From: an uncultured Bacteroidota bacterium
GTDB taxonomy: Bacteria > Bacteroidota > Bacteroidia > Flavobacteriales > Flavobacteriaceae
Assembly (NCBI GenBank): GCA_902606525.1
Contig: CACLGW010000007.1
Coordinates: 1 to 50,230, forward strand
Direction of reading: 5' to 3'
Length of the DNA stretch: 50,230 nt
Position numbers and translations under genes: made by a program. Position 1 is the stretch's first letter. Every line of letters starts with the position of its first letter. The notes beneath the pieces were generated by a model. That model made no database searches. It saw only the letters and a list, made by a program, of their open reading frames with translations, and was not told the origin of the DNA. Positions 7,616 through 17,146 of this stretch are shown here, piece after piece.

Positions 7616-10246
7616 ATGGAAATTCCTTCTAAGTTTAATCCACAAACTATAGAAAGTAAATGGTACGAACACTGGCAAAAAAATGACTATTTTAAATCAG
7701 TACCAGACGATAGAGAACCATACACCATTGTGATTCCACCTCCGAATGTCACAGGTGTTTTGCATATGGGACATATGTTGAATAACTCTCTTCAAGATAT
7801 TATTATACGTAGAGCCCGTATGAGAGGGTACAATGCTTGTTGGGTTCCGGGTACTGATCATGCTTCCATAGCAACTGAAGCAAAGGTTGTAGCAAAGCTT
7901 AAAGAAGAAGGAATTGAAAAAGATGACCTAACTAGAGAAGCTTTTTTGGACTATGCATGGGATTGGACTAAAGAATATGGTGGTGTTATATTAGAACAAC
8001 TTAAAAAACTTGGGTGTAGCTGTGATTGGGATCGAACTAAATTTACATTAGATCCAGATATGTCTGAATCGGTTATAAAGGTATTTATTGATCTATATGA
8101 AAAGGGTCAAATTTATCGAGGATTTAGGATGGTAAATTGGGATCCTAAAGCTCAGACTACATTATCAGATGAGGAGGTTATTTATAAAGAAAAAACTGGA
8201 AAGCTTTATTATATAGCTTATCAAATTGTAGGGTCAAATGAAAAAGTCATTATAGCGACTACCCGTCCTGAGACACTTTTGGGAGATACTGCAGTTTGTA
8301 TTAATCCGAATGATGATCGTTTTATCCACTTAAAAGGGAAACAGGTTTGGGTTCCTTTAACTGAAAGAAAAGTCCCAATAATTGAGGATGAATATGTAAC
8401 AATGGATTTTGGTACAGGCTGTTTAAAGGTAACCCCAGCTCATGATTTAAATGATAAAGCTTTGGGGGAAAAACATAATTTAGAGATTATTGATATTTTT
8501 AATTCTGACGCTACCATTAACGAAAAAGGATTAGATTATCAGGGTATGGATCGTTTTGAGGCTCGAATAAAAATTATAAAAGATCTAGAGGCGTCAGGTT
8601 TAGTTGTAAAAATAGAATCCCATATTCATAAAGTTGGAACATCTGAACGAACTAATGAAGTCATCGAGCCTCGACTATCTTATCAGTGGTTTTTAAAAAC
8701 TGACAATGTTTCTAAGCCAGCTATAGAAGCAGTTTTAAATTCAGGTGAAATAGATATGTTTCCAGAGAAATTTAAAAACATCTATCGCCATTGGATGGAA
8801 AATATTCGTGATTGGAATATTTCTAGACAATTATGGTGGGGTCATCGAATTCCTGTTTATTATTATGGGGAGGGAAATGAAGATTTTGTAGTAGCTATTT
8901 CAGATCAAAAAGCTTTATTAAAGGCAAAGGAGAAAACAAATAATCAAAATTTAACGCTTTCAGATCTTAAGCAAGATGAAGATGTACTTGACACATGGTT
9001 TTCCTCTTGGTTGTGGCCCATTTCTGTTTTTGACGGAATTCGAAATCCAAATAATTCTGATATAAGATATTACTACCCTACTCAAGACTTAGTTACAGGG
9101 CCTGATATTATATTCTTCTGGGTGGCGCGTATGATAATGTCAGGATATGAGTATCGAAAGGAAAAACCTTTTTCTAATATTTATTTTACTGGATTAGTAA
9201 GGGATAAAAAAGGACAAAAAATGTCTAAACAATTGGGTAATTCACCAGATGCATTAAAGTTAATAGATGTTTATGGAGCTGATGCTGTCCGAGTAGGTTT
9301 GATGTTGAGTTCTGCAGCAGGTAATGACTTACTTTTTGATGAAAGCCTTTGTCAGCAAGGTAAAAATTTTGCAAATAAAATTTGGAATGCTTTTAGGCTT
9401 ATAGAGGGATGGGAAATCGATGAAAATATTACTATTTCCTCATCTGCAAAGGAGGCCCTGAAATGGTATAAAAATCAATTTGAAAAAACCTTAGTTTTGG
9501 TAGATGAAAACTTTCAAAAATATAGAATTTCAGACTCTTTAATGTGTATATATAAATTAATATGGGAAGATTTTTGCTCTTGGTTATTAGAACTGATTAA
9601 ACCTAATTATGGTCAGCCAATTGACAGAGAAACTTACAATGAAACAGTCGCATTTTTTGAAAATAATTTGCGCATTTTACATCCTTTCATGCCCTTTTTA
9701 ACGGAAGAGTTGTGGCATTTTATCAAAAATAGAAACTCTAATGAGGCTCTAGCAATATCTTCTTGGCCTTCTATAAATAAATATGACTTAAATACTTTAG
9801 AAGACTTTGAAAAGGCAAAAGAGGTTATAGTAGGAATTCGAAATTTTAGAAAAGAAAAAAATATTTCGTTAAAAGAGAAAATTGATCTTTTTGTAACTAG
9901 AAGCTGTTCCTTACTCCCCTTCGAAGATAGTATTATAAAACTTGGAGTTGTTTCAACAATAAGTTATAGTAGTGCACCTAAAGATATTTTTGGAAGAAGC
10001 TTTCGAGTTGGTACTTTTGAATTATTTATTCCTTCAAATTCACTTGAAGATTCTGAGGCTGAGCGCAGGAAAATAAATGATGAATTGACTTATGCAAAAG
10101 GTTTTTTGGCATCTGTAGAGAAAAAGCTCCTAAATAAGAATTTTGTTTCTAATGCTCCAGAGGATATAATTAATATTGAACGAAAGAAAATGTTCGATAT
10201 AAAACAAAAAATCATCTTGTTAGAAAAAAGTTTGTCAGCACTTTAA
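7616..10246 (+). CDS. valS: Valine--tRNA ligase
   Basis: A class Ia aminoacyl-tRNA synthetase of 876 residues, normal for bacterial ValRS. HMGH of the HIGH motif is at residues 50-53 after PPPNVTGVL, and KMSKQ starts at 535. Between them lies the CP1 editing domain, with TTRPETLLGDTAV and GTGCLKVTPAHDLND, which hydrolyses Thr-tRNAVal. The anticodon-binding domain follows (FANKIWNAFRLI, HPFMPFLTEELWH). The C-terminal coiled-coil arm ends with the Lys-rich RRKINDELTYAKGFLASVEKK segment. Convergent psd overlaps its stop by 4 bp, so no terminator fits between them. Confidence 0.98.
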   Translation: MEIPSKFNPQTIESKWYEHWQKNDYFKSVPDDREPYTIVIPPPNVTGVLHMGHMLNNSLQDIIIRRARMRGYNACWVPGTDHASIATEAKVVAKLKEEGIEKDDLTREAFLDYAWDWTKEYGGVILEQLKKLGCSCDWDRTKFTLDPDMSESVIKVFIDLYEKGQIYRGFRMVNWDPKAQTTLSDEEVIYKEKTGKLYYIAYQIVGSNEKVIIATTRPETLLGDTAVCINPNDDRFIHLKGKQVWVPLTERKVPIIEDEYVTMDFGTGCLKVTPAHDLNDKALGEKHNLEIIDIFNSDATINEKGLDYQGMDRFEARIKIIKDLEASGLVVKIESHIHKVGTSERTNEVIEPRLSYQWFLKTDNVSKPAIEAVLNSGEIDMFPEKFKNIYRHWMENIRDWNISRQLWWGHRIPVYYYGEGNEDFVVAISDQKALLKAKEKTNNQNLTLSDLKQDEDVLDTWFSSWLWPISVFDGIRNPNNSDIRYYYPTQDLVTGPDIIFFWVARMIMSGYEYRKEKPFSNIYFTGLVRDKKGQKMSKQLGNSPDALKLIDVYGADAVRVGLMLSSAAGNDLLFDESLCQQGKNFANKIWNAFRLIEGWEIDENITISSSAKEALKWYKNQFEKTLVLVDENFQKYRISDSLMCIYKLIWEDFCSWLLELIKPNYGQPIDRETYNETVAFFENNLRILHPFMPFLTEELWHFIKNRNSNEALAISSWPSINKYDLNTLEDFEKAKEVIVGIRNFRKEKNISLKEKIDLFVTRSCSLLPFEDSIIKLGVVSTISYSSAPKDIFGRSFRVGTFELFIPSNSLEDSEAERRKINDELTYAKGFLASVEKKLLNKNFVSNAPEDIINIERKKMFDIKQKIILLEKSLSAL

Positions 10247-10899
10247 GTTTTATGCGCAATTACTTGAACGCCCCCTTTTACAAAATCATTTAATTTGATA
10301 TCCAAATTTGTTTCCAAGGGTAAAAATAAATCCACACGAGATCCAAATTTTATAAATCCCGCATCGGTTCCTTGAACAACTTTCTTGCCTTCTTCAGCAT
10401 AGTTAACAATACGACGTGCAAATGCCCCAGCGATCTGTCTGTATAGTATTTTTCCAAAAACTTTATTTTCAACGACAATAGTTGTCCTTTCATTTAGTTC
10501 AGAAGACTTTGGATGCCAAGCAACTAAATACTTCCCAGGGTGATATTTGCAAAACTTCACTTTTCCACTCATAGCATATCGAGTAACGTGAACATCAAGT
10601 GGTGACATGAAAATAGATACTTGAATTCGCTGATCTTTAAAATATTCCTTTTCATAAACTTTTTTAATAATAACTACTTTTCCATCAACTGGAGCAATTA
10701 GGTGATAAGGATTGATTTGAGTTACTCGCTTTGGATTTCTAAAAAACTGTAGAACCAAAACTAATTGAATAAGTCCAAAAATTTGAATTGCCATTTTTAA
10801 TAAAAACTGATTTTCAATTTTATACTCGGCTAAAAAAGTTATTAGTAAAGCAACTAAAAATGAAGAAAGAATTATCTGATGACCTTCTTTATGAAACAT
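10243..10899 (-). CDS. psd: Phosphatidylserine decarboxylase, short (type II/PSD-B-like) form
   Basis: Makes phosphatidylethanolamine by decarboxylating phosphatidylserine with a pyruvoyl group. Two hydrophobic segments lie in residues 8-50 (LSSFLVALLITFL, FGLIQLVLVLQF), so the enzyme is membrane-bound. The catalytic region shows MSPLDVHVTRYAMSGKV and GAFARRIVNY, and the self-cleavage site IKFGSRVDLFLP. Counting from the C-terminus, cleavage between Gly186 and Ser187 would leave a 32-residue alpha chain carrying the pyruvoyl. At 218 residues it is of the short form common in Bacteroidota. Its start overlaps cdsA by 11 bp, joining two steps of phospholipid synthesis. Confidence 0.93.
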   Translation of the reverse strand: MFHKEGHQIILSSFLVALLITFLAEYKIENQFLLKMAIQIFGLIQLVLVLQFFRNPKRVTQINPYHLIAPVDGKVVIIKKVYEKEYFKDQRIQVSIFMSPLDVHVTRYAMSGKVKFCKYHPGKYLVAWHPKSSELNERTTIVVENKVFGKILYRQIAGAFARRIVNYAEEGKKVVQGTDAGFIKFGSRVDLFLPLETNLDIKLNDFVKGGVQVIAHKT

Positions 10900-11692
10900 A
10901 AGTAGTAAACATTAAAAATAAATAAACAAATGGTGCAGTAAATAAAATACTATCCATGCGGTCATAAAAACCACCATGACCGGGTATAAGGGAGCCACTA
11001 TCTTTGACTTTTGCCTGACGCTTAAATTTTGACTGAATTAGATCTCCAACAGATGCAGTCGCAGCAATAATTAGAGCCAATAAAGGGAAAGTCCATAAAG
11101 GGTAAGTAGGATGATAGCCAATTAAGAAAAAGCTTGCAAAAAAACACATTAATGCGCCTCCCAAAAAACCTTCCCAAGTTTTTTTGGGTGAGATATTTTT
11201 AAATAAAAGTCTTTTTCCCCACTTTCTACCAATTAAGTAAGCAAAACTATTATTAATCCAAACAAGAATATACATGCTAATTGAAACACCATTATCTATT
11301 GAAGAGCTAAGATTTGAGCTAGCAATAATGAAATATCCTGATGCTACTATATAGAATAAAGTTATATAGATTTTCCACATTGGTTTTAAAACAATTTTTT
11401 TTTGTAAAAACAAGAAGTTGGCCAATAAAAAGTTCACACCAATACTTAGAGTCAACAAACTCAGATGAATATAAGGATTTAGCTTTTGCCCATAAAATTG
11501 GTAAATAATAAGGCCAAACAAAATTAGTGGGACAGGACTTTTATAGTCAATTAACTTTTGGAATTCATAAAGTGCTAGAGTGGTAAATATAGATATAACT
11601 GTAATAAAACTAAGATCTGAATATAGTGCAGCAGATGTAATTAGAGCTGCATAGAGAAGTCCAGAGATACTTCTTATTTTCAAATCTTTCAT
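10889..11692 (-). CDS. cdsA: Phosphatidate cytidylyltransferase
   Basis: Makes CDP-diacylglycerol, the precursor of phosphatidylserine and phosphatidylglycerol. A polytopic protein of 267 residues with about seven or eight hydrophobic segments. The CDP-alcohol cytidylyltransferase signature is intact near the C-terminus: SVGDLIQSKFKRQAKVKD followed by SGSLIPGHGGFYDRMDS. The upstream ISPKKTWEGFLGGA is also a CdsA hallmark. It lies between the LUD-domain gene (5 bp gap) and psd (11 bp overlap), so lipid head-group synthesis is co-transcribed with ftsH in this strain. Confidence 0.96.
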   Translation of the reverse strand: MKDLKIRSISGLLYAALITSAALYSDLSFITVISIFTTLALYEFQKLIDYKSPVPLILFGLIIYQFYGQKLNPYIHLSLLTLSIGVNFLLANFLFLQKKIVLKPMWKIYITLFYIVASGYFIIASSNLSSSIDNGVSISMYILVWINNSFAYLIGRKWGKRLLFKNISPKKTWEGFLGGALMCFFASFFLIGYHPTYPLWTFPLLALIIAATASVGDLIQSKFKRQAKVKDSGSLIPGHGGFYDRMDSILFTAPFVYLFLMFTTYVS

Positions 11693-11697
11693 AAACT

Positions 11698-12291
11698 TTA
11701 AAAATCTTCCAACAACAAATATATGTTTTTTGCATTAGTCTCTTTGTCCTCATTTTTTATGTTGTTATCGTCAGTAAGGATAATATTTAATGTTGTTATA
11801 TTTAATGGGATAGTGTTAATATATTTATTTTTTAGTAAAGTCATTCCTTGACTTACATCCCTTGTAATTTGATTTATTTTTGCTATAACAATAATTGTCT
11901 GGGGCAGAGCTTTAATTTTAAAGTGATTAATTTGGTGATTGCTAAGTAAGATTTTACCAGTATTACTGATTAAAAACTCACATTTAATTAAAATGGCTCT
12001 AAATTGATTAAGATTTCCAGAGGTTTGATCGATGAAATTAGTTTCAAAATGTTGAGATAGATTTCGATTAAGAGAAATTACTTCACTTCTTTGCCAATTA
12101 TTTTCCTGACAAATTCTGCTAAAGTTTTTTTGAACAAGATTTGATGAGTCATTATACAGAAACAAACCGCCTTGTTCAGTAAATTTTTTTACAAAAGTAA
12201 TATCAACTGGGTCTTCAGATTCAGGGAGGTAAGGACTTTTTTCTGGTTTTGAAGAGTGTTTTTTTCCAAAAAACTTATTCCATATCCCCAT
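11698..12291 (-). CDS. LUD-domain (LutC/YkgG-like) protein
   Basis: A 197-residue cytosolic protein without a signal peptide. The N-terminus is basic (MGIWNKFFGKKHSSK); the rest fits a shortened LUD domain, with CEFLISNTGKILLSNHQI and LPQTIIVIAKINQITRDVSQGM as its most recognisable segments. LutC-type proteins belong to lactate-utilization complexes, but the lone copy between ftsH and cdsA is a common flavobacterial arrangement and no LutA/LutB partner is present here, so a role in lactate oxidation is doubtful. It is 8 bp downstream of ftsH and 5 bp upstream of cdsA. Family call moderate; function unknown. Confidence 0.65.
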   Translation of the reverse strand: MGIWNKFFGKKHSSKPEKSPYLPESEDPVDITFVKKFTEQGGLFLYNDSSNLVQKNFSRICQENNWQRSEVISLNRNLSQHFETNFIDQTSGNLNQFRAILIKCEFLISNTGKILLSNHQINHFKIKALPQTIIVIAKINQITRDVSQGMTLLKNKYINTIPLNITTLNIILTDDNNIKNEDKETNAKNIYLLLEDF

Positions 12292-12299
12292 TATTCAAA

Positions 12300-14255
12300 T
12301 CATTTTTTTTCTTTAAGAACTTTAGCTTCTTCTATTTTCTCATCATTTGTTTTATAGGGTCTTTTACCTAATATGATCTCTAAGTCATCCTTAAAAATAA
12401 CCTCTTTTTCTAAAAGCCTCTCAGCTAATTGTTTTAATTTATCTTTTGAATTTTTTAAAAGTCCGATAGCACGCTCATATTGTTTTTCAATAATTTTAGA
12501 AATTTCTTTGTCAATAATTTGTGCCGTTTCCTCAGAATAAGGCTTTGAAAAACTATAGTCAGATTGTCCAGAGGAATCATAGAAAGTGATATTTCCTAGC
12601 GTATCATTCAATCCATAGACAGATACCATAGCTTTTGCCTGGCGGGTAACTTTTTCCAAATCGCTAAGAGCTCCAGTAGAAATTTTATTGAAAACAACTT
12701 TTTCAGCTGCACGACCTCCCAAAGCTGCGCACATTTCGTCTAACATTTGTTCTGTTCTTACAATTTGTCTTTCCTCTGGAAGATACCACGCTGCTCCTAA
12801 AGATTGACCTCTAGGCACTATAGTCACCTTAACCAAAGGAGCTGCATGTTCAAGTAACCAACTTATTATTGCATGTCCAGCCTCATGATATGCAATAGTT
12901 TCTTTTTCTTCGGGAGTAATAATTTTATTTTTCTTTTCTAACCCACCAATGATGCGATCTACAGCATCCAAAAAATCCTGTTTACCAACTGATTTCTTAT
13001 TTTTTCTTGCTGCAATCAGGGCAGATTCATTGCAAACATTAGCAATATCAGCACCAGAAAATCCAGGTGTTTGTTTAGCTAGAAAGTCAATATCAAGTGT
13101 TTTAATTGTTTTAAGTGGTTTTAAATGAACTTTAAAAATTTCTTTTCGTTCGTTTAAGTCAGGTAGATCTACATAAATTTGCCTGTCAAATCTTCCCGCT
13201 CTCATAAGTGCCTTATCAAGAACATCTGCACGATTAGTTGCCGCAATAACAATAACATTGGTATTTGTTCCAAAACCATCCATTTCGGTTAAAAGTTGAT
13301 TTAAAGTATTTTCACGCTCATCATTAGAACCAGTCATATTACTTTTTCCTCTTGCTCTTCCTATTGCATCAATCTCGTCTATAAAAATAATTGAAGGCGA
13401 CTTATCTTTTGCTTGTTTAAACAAATCTCTAACTCTTGAAGCTCCAACACCTACAAACATTTCTACAAAGTCAGAGCCTGAAAGAGAAAAGAAAGGTACT
13501 TTTGCTTCACCAGCTACAGCTTTAGCTAGTAAAGTTTTACCTGTACCTGGGGAGCCTACTAATAGTGCTCCCTTTGGTATTTTTCCACCTAGGATAGTAT
13601 ATTTCTGTGGGCTCTTAAGAAAATCTACAATTTCTTGTATCTCCTCTTTGGCTCCTTCCAGGCCAGCTACATCTTTAAAAGTAGTTTTAACATCTGTGTT
13701 TTTATCGAATAGTTTAGCTCTTGATTTACCAATACTAAATATTTGACCCCCTGGTCCTCCAGCTCCTCCACCAGACATTCTTCTCATTAAGAAAATCCAA
13801 ACACCAATGATGATAATAATTGGTAAAAAGCCTATTACGGTATCCATCCATCTGTTTTCTACAGTGATAAACTCAAGGCGGAAAGGAACCCCGTTATTTC
13901 GAGCTTTTTCTAGTTTTTCTTCAAACAACTCTAAGCTCCCAACTTCAAATTGATAATGGGGGCCACTAATATTTTCCTGACCTAAAATATTTTTTGAAGC
14001 TATTCCTTGATGATCACTCTTATTAAGTGCTTCTGGAGTAAGTGTAACTCGAACACTGCTTTTATTTCGAATTACAGTAACTTCACTTACATCTCCATTA
14101 TTTAGAAATTTTTCAAAATTTGAAATATTAGTTTTACTAATTGTTTTCCAATCATTACCTCCGAAAAGACTGAGTGCTAACAGAACAAAAATAATGGTAC
14201 CATAAATCCAGTAGACATTAAATTTTTGTTGGGTTGGTTTTTTTTCTTCTTTCAT
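12300..14255 (-). CDS. ftsH: ATP-dependent zinc metalloprotease FtsH
   Basis: A membrane-anchored AAA+ protease that degrades misfolded membrane proteins and short-lived regulators. Of 651 residues: TM1 (about 15-32), a periplasmic domain, TM2 (about 137-157, [17 protein letters not shown]), a Gly-rich linker, the AAA module with Walker A GSPGTGKT near 235, Walker [12 protein letters not shown] and the SRH with [17 protein letters not shown], then the protease domain with zinc motif HEAGH at 457-461. The pore loop is SDFVEMFVG. It lies 6 bp downstream of rsfS and 8 bp upstream of the LUD gene. Confidence 0.97.
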   Translation of the reverse strand: MKEEKKPTQQKFNVYWIYGTIIFVLLALSLFGGNDWKTISKTNISNFEKFLNNGDVSEVTVIRNKSSVRVTLTPEALNKSDHQGIASKNILGQENISGPHYQFEVGSLELFEEKLEKARNNGVPFRLEFITVENRWMDTVIGFLPIIIIIGVWIFLMRRMSGGGAGGPGGQIFSIGKSRAKLFDKNTDVKTTFKDVAGLEGAKEEIQEIVDFLKSPQKYTILGGKIPKGALLVGSPGTGKTLLAKAVAGEAKVPFFSLSGSDFVEMFVGVGASRVRDLFKQAKDKSPSIIFIDEIDAIGRARGKSNMTGSNDERENTLNQLLTEMDGFGTNTNVIVIAATNRADVLDKALMRAGRFDRQIYVDLPDLNERKEIFKVHLKPLKTIKTLDIDFLAKQTPGFSGADIANVCNESALIAARKNKKSVGKQDFLDAVDRIIGGLEKKNKIITPEEKETIAYHEAGHAIISWLLEHAAPLVKVTIVPRGQSLGAAWYLPEERQIVRTEQMLDEMCAALGGRAAEKVVFNKISTGALSDLEKVTRQAKAMVSVYGLNDTLGNITFYDSSGQSDYSFSKPYSEETAQIIDKEISKIIEKQYERAIGLLKNSKDKLKQLAERLLEKEVIFKDDLEIILGKRPYKTNDEKIEEAKVLKEKK

Positions 14256-14261
14256 ATTATT

Positions 14262-14633
14262 TTAATAGTTTGAAACAATTTGGGTACTTATTGCATCACC
14301 CCATAATTCTTCAATATTATAAAATTCGCGAGTTTGTCTTTGAAATACATGAACAATAACATTTACATAATCAATTAGAACCCATTTTGCTATTTCAAGA
14401 CCTTCAGTATGATGTGGCTTTTCTTTTAATGCTTTACTTACCGTCTTTTTTATCGAGTTGACAATTGCTGAAACTTGGGTATTTGATTTACCACTACAAA
14501 TTATAAAAAACTCACAAGGTGTGTTTTCAATATCCCTGAGATCCATTTTGTGAATGTCTTCACCCTTAAGATTTTCTATCCCGAGGATGATTTCATCTAA
14601 AAGTAAGTTAATACTTTCTTTTTTGTCTACCAT
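14262..14633 (-). CDS. rsfS: Ribosomal silencing factor
   Basis: RsfS binds L14 (uL14) of the 50S subunit and blocks joining to 30S under starvation. The 123-residue length is typical. Family features are MDLRDIENTPCEFFIICSG, the TEGLEIAKWVLIDYVNVIVHVF segment (usually W-x-LxDYGDVVVHVF; here DYVNVIVHVF) and RQTREFYNIEELWGDA. It is the first gene of the rsfS-ftsH-LUD-cdsA-psd run and is divergent from birA across 58 bp. Confidence 0.94.
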   Translation of the reverse strand: MVDKKESINLLLDEIILGIENLKGEDIHKMDLRDIENTPCEFFIICSGKSNTQVSAIVNSIKKTVSKALKEKPHHTEGLEIAKWVLIDYVNVIVHVFQRQTREFYNIEELWGDAISTQIVSNY

Positions 14634-14691
14634 TAAGCAATATTAATTTATACAAATTTATTACTTTTTAAGTCGAATACATTGTCTAAAC

Positions 14692-15444
14692 ATGAGCTAT
14701 TTTAAAATAATCAAACTTAATGCCACTCCATCCACAAATACTTTTTTGAAAAAAAAATACAAAACACAAAATTTTTCTGATGGTGATTTAGTTTGGGCAA
14801 TAAATCAAACTTCAGGTCGTGGTCAACATAAAAATAAATGGATGTCTACACCCGAAGATAGCCTGACCTTTAGTGTTTTTCGTCTCTTCGAGAATATTGA
14901 TATTTCTAATCCTTTTTTGATAAGTATGGTAGTTTCTCTAGCAATTATTAAATCACTAGAAAGACTCGGTATCCCTAAACTTTCAATTAAATGGCCAAAC
15001 GACATTTTGTCATGTGGCAAAAAAGTAGGTGGAATTCTAATTGAGAATTTTTTTAAAAATGGGAAACTTAAAGCTTCCATAGTTGGAGTAGGCCTAAATC
15101 TAAGCCATAGCTCATTTTATGATTTTCCAAATGCAACTTCATTAAAAAAAGTATCTGGTAAAACATGGAATCAAAAACAGTTATTAAATGCCCTAATGCC
15201 CTGGCTTTATGAAGCTTTATATAAAACTGATTTTGGAAATTTAGACACTTTACTACATACTTATAATCAACAACTTTGGAAAATAAACCAGAAGGTTACT
15301 TTTAAGTCTAAATCAAGTATTTTTAAAGCCAAGTTACTTGGAGTTTCAGCTCAGGGTAATTTAATAATAGAAACTGATGAAAAGAAAGTATTAAAAAAAA
15401 CCAGCAATCAAATACGGATTAACTATAATTCTAATGAACTTTAG
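14692..15444 (+). CDS. birA: Biotin--[acetyl-CoA-carboxylase] ligase, catalytic-only form
   Basis: Attaches biotin to the BCCP of acetyl-CoA carboxylase via biotinyl-AMP. A 250-residue protein with the catalytic core from residue 1: NATPSTNTFLKK (biotin-binding start), TSGRGQHKNKW in place of the GRGRRGR loop, SIKWPNDILSCGKKVGGILIE, and VGVGLNLSH. No N-terminal winged helix, so it is a group I ligase that cannot repress bio operators. The small C-terminal SH3-like domain is present (VTFKSKSSIFKAKLLGV). Its stop overlaps convergent pyrE by 14 bp. Confidence 0.93.
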   Translation: MSYFKIIKLNATPSTNTFLKKKYKTQNFSDGDLVWAINQTSGRGQHKNKWMSTPEDSLTFSVFRLFENIDISNPFLISMVVSLAIIKSLERLGIPKLSIKWPNDILSCGKKVGGILIENFFKNGKLKASIVGVGLNLSHSSFYDFPNATSLKKVSGKTWNQKQLLNALMPWLYEALYKTDFGNLDTLLHTYNQQLWKINQKVTFKSKSSIFKAKLLGVSAQGNLIIETDEKKVLKKTSNQIRINYNSNEL

Positions 15445-16081
15445 GACTCCATATTTCTGGATTTTTTCTCCAATTTTTCAAGTTTTCTGATTGTAACCCA
15501 GAAATTTCTCCCTTTTCTAATGCTGTTGAAATTAAATTTTGATAATCACAAAGAGTTTGTAGTTTAATCCCTGCTTTATCAAATGCTTTTTCAGCAATTG
15601 AAAATCCATATGTGAATAAGGCCATCATTCCCAATATTTCAGCCCCATTTTCTTTTAGTGCTTTTACAGCATTTAAACTGCTTTTTCCTGTACTAATCAA
15701 ATCTTCGATGACTAATACACGTTCTCCTTTCAATAATTGACCCTCAATTTGATTTTTTTGGCCATGATTTTTTGGTTGAGGGCGGACATATATGAAAGGT
15801 AAATTAAGCTTTTGGGCGACTAGCATTCCTATTCCAATCGCTCCTGTTGCTACTCCTGCAATAATATATAAACCTTCAAAATCTTTTTTTATTTTCTCTG
15901 CAAGAGTTTGGGATAAAAAATTCCTGATCTTTGGATAAGAAAGTACAATTCGATTATCACAATATATCGGAGATTTCCATCCACTTGCCCAAGTAAATGG
16001 ATTTTTTGGATCCAATTTAATTGCATTAATTTGTAAAAGATTTAGAGCGGTTTGATGCGCTATATTTTTATTAATAATCAT
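15431..16081 (-). CDS. pyrE: Orotate phosphoribosyltransferase
   Basis: Converts orotate and PRPP to OMP in pyrimidine synthesis. The PRPP motif is VLVIEDLISTGKSSLNA; the catalytic loop is in RPQPKNHGQKNQIEG, and the substrate region is FTWASGWKSPIYCDNR. The frame also opens two codons earlier at a TTG (16087), but the ATG at 16081 (MIINKNIAHQTALNLL) gives the usual flavobacterial N-terminus, hence 216 residues. This places its start only 6 bp from the divergent Nudix gene start. The 3' end overlaps birA by 14 bp. Confidence 0.95.
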   Translation of the reverse strand: MIINKNIAHQTALNLLQINAIKLDPKNPFTWASGWKSPIYCDNRIVLSYPKIRNFLSQTLAEKIKKDFEGLYIIAGVATGAIGIGMLVAQKLNLPFIYVRPQPKNHGQKNQIEGQLLKGERVLVIEDLISTGKSSLNAVKALKENGAEILGMMALFTYGFSIAEKAFDKAGIKLQTLCDYQNLISTALEKGEISGLQSENLKNWRKNPEIWSPKVH

Positions 16082-16087
16082 ACACAA

Positions 16088-16684
16088 ATGTATAAAGTTT
16101 TTTACAATCAGAAGCTGCTTGATTTCACATCAGACTTGAATAAGAACACAAACAGCACCCCTTTATTTTTTTTTAAATATGCAAATTCAAAATCAATAAT
16201 AAAAGCTCTCAAAGATAAATCAGTTTCTAAAGTTTATTTATATCATTTAAAGCCTGAAAAATTCGAAAAGCATTTATTTAAAATTTTCTCTTGTGTTGAT
16301 GCTGCGGGCGGACTAGTAAAGCATAAAGATGGAAGTATTTTATTTATATATAGAAACAATAAATGGGATCTTCCTAAGGGAAAAATAGAAAAAAAAGAAA
16401 TTTTAACTAATGCTGCAATTAGAGAGGTCCAAGAAGAAACTGGAGTTGGTGATTTACTTCTTAAAAAAGCTTTACCAGTAACTTACCATATTTATAATGC
16501 AAATGGAAAATATAAAATTAAGAAAACTCACTGGTTCCTAATGGAAACAAATTTTACTGGTCAATTGGTGCCTCAAACTGAGGAAAACATTCAAATGGCA
16601 GTTTGGAAAGCTAATACTGAAATTCCTATTTTAATGCAAAATGCTTACGAAAATATTAAAATTGTGCTTGAGGAAATTAAATAA
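16088..16684 (+). CDS. Nudix hydrolase
   Basis: Hydrolyses a nucleoside diphosphate linked to some other group; substrate not readable. The Nudix box GX5EX7REUXEEXGU is complete at residues 98-120 (G-KIEKK-E, then AIREVQEETGV). The first 70 residues form a separate N-terminal extension (MYKVFYNQKLLDFTSDL). The frame is open 12 codons further upstream (16052), but those bases lie inside pyrE, and MYKVF fits the family start well. The pyrE-Nudix divergent pair is, from memory, a common flavobacterial neighbourhood. The C-terminus ENIQMAVWK/YENIKIVLEEI is a short helical tail. Confidence 0.88.
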   Translation: MYKVFYNQKLLDFTSDLNKNTNSTPLFFFKYANSKSIIKALKDKSVSKVYLYHLKPEKFEKHLFKIFSCVDAAGGLVKHKDGSILFIYRNNKWDLPKGKIEKKEILTNAAIREVQEETGVGDLLLKKALPVTYHIYNANGKYKIKKTHWFLMETNFTGQLVPQTEENIQMAVWKANTEIPILMQNAYENIKIVLEEIK

Positions 16685-16685
16685 T

Positions 16686-17144
16686 TTATCTACTGTTTTT
16701 AACTGCATCAGGAACAAGAGATGAATAATCACCATTATGATTGATAATTTCTCTTACCATGCTGCTACTGATATACGAATAGTCAGCCGCAGTCAGTAAA
16801 AAAAGTGTTTCAATACCAGAAAGTCTTCTATTGATTTGTGCAACACTTTTTTCAAATTCAAAGTCAGCTGGGTTTCGAAGTCCTCTTATAATAGCAGTAG
16901 CTTGAATTTTTTTACAAAAGTCAATAGTCAAACCATTAAATGATTCTACTCTAACTTTATTTTGATTTAAATAGGTCTCACTAATAAAACCTAATCGTTC
17001 TTTTAAATTATATAGGTATTTCTTATCTAAATTTTCTCCAACTGCAATTATTAACTCATCACACATTGGTAGAGCTCTTAGAATAATATCTTGGTGACCC
17101 ACGGTTATAGGATCAAAAGAACCAGGAAACACATATCTTTTCAT
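16686..17144 (-). CDS. coaD: Phosphopantetheine adenylyltransferase
   Basis: Penultimate step of CoA synthesis: transfers AMP from ATP to 4'-phosphopantetheine. A 152-residue nucleotidyltransferase with GSFDPITVGHQDII at residues 8-21 (the T/HxGH motif as VGH) and ISSSMVREI near the C-terminus, in place of the KMSK-like motif. Also family-typical are FNGLTIDFCKK and AIIRGLRNPADFEFE. It is convergent with the Nudix gene (1 bp between stops) and 2 bp downstream of ddl. Confidence 0.96.
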   Translation of the reverse strand: MKRYVFPGSFDPITVGHQDIILRALPMCDELIIAVGENLDKKYLYNLKERLGFISETYLNQNKVRVESFNGLTIDFCKKIQATAIIRGLRNPADFEFEKSVAQINRRLSGIETLFLLTAADYSYISSSMVREIINHNGDYSSLVPDAVKNSR

Positions 17145-17146
17145 AT

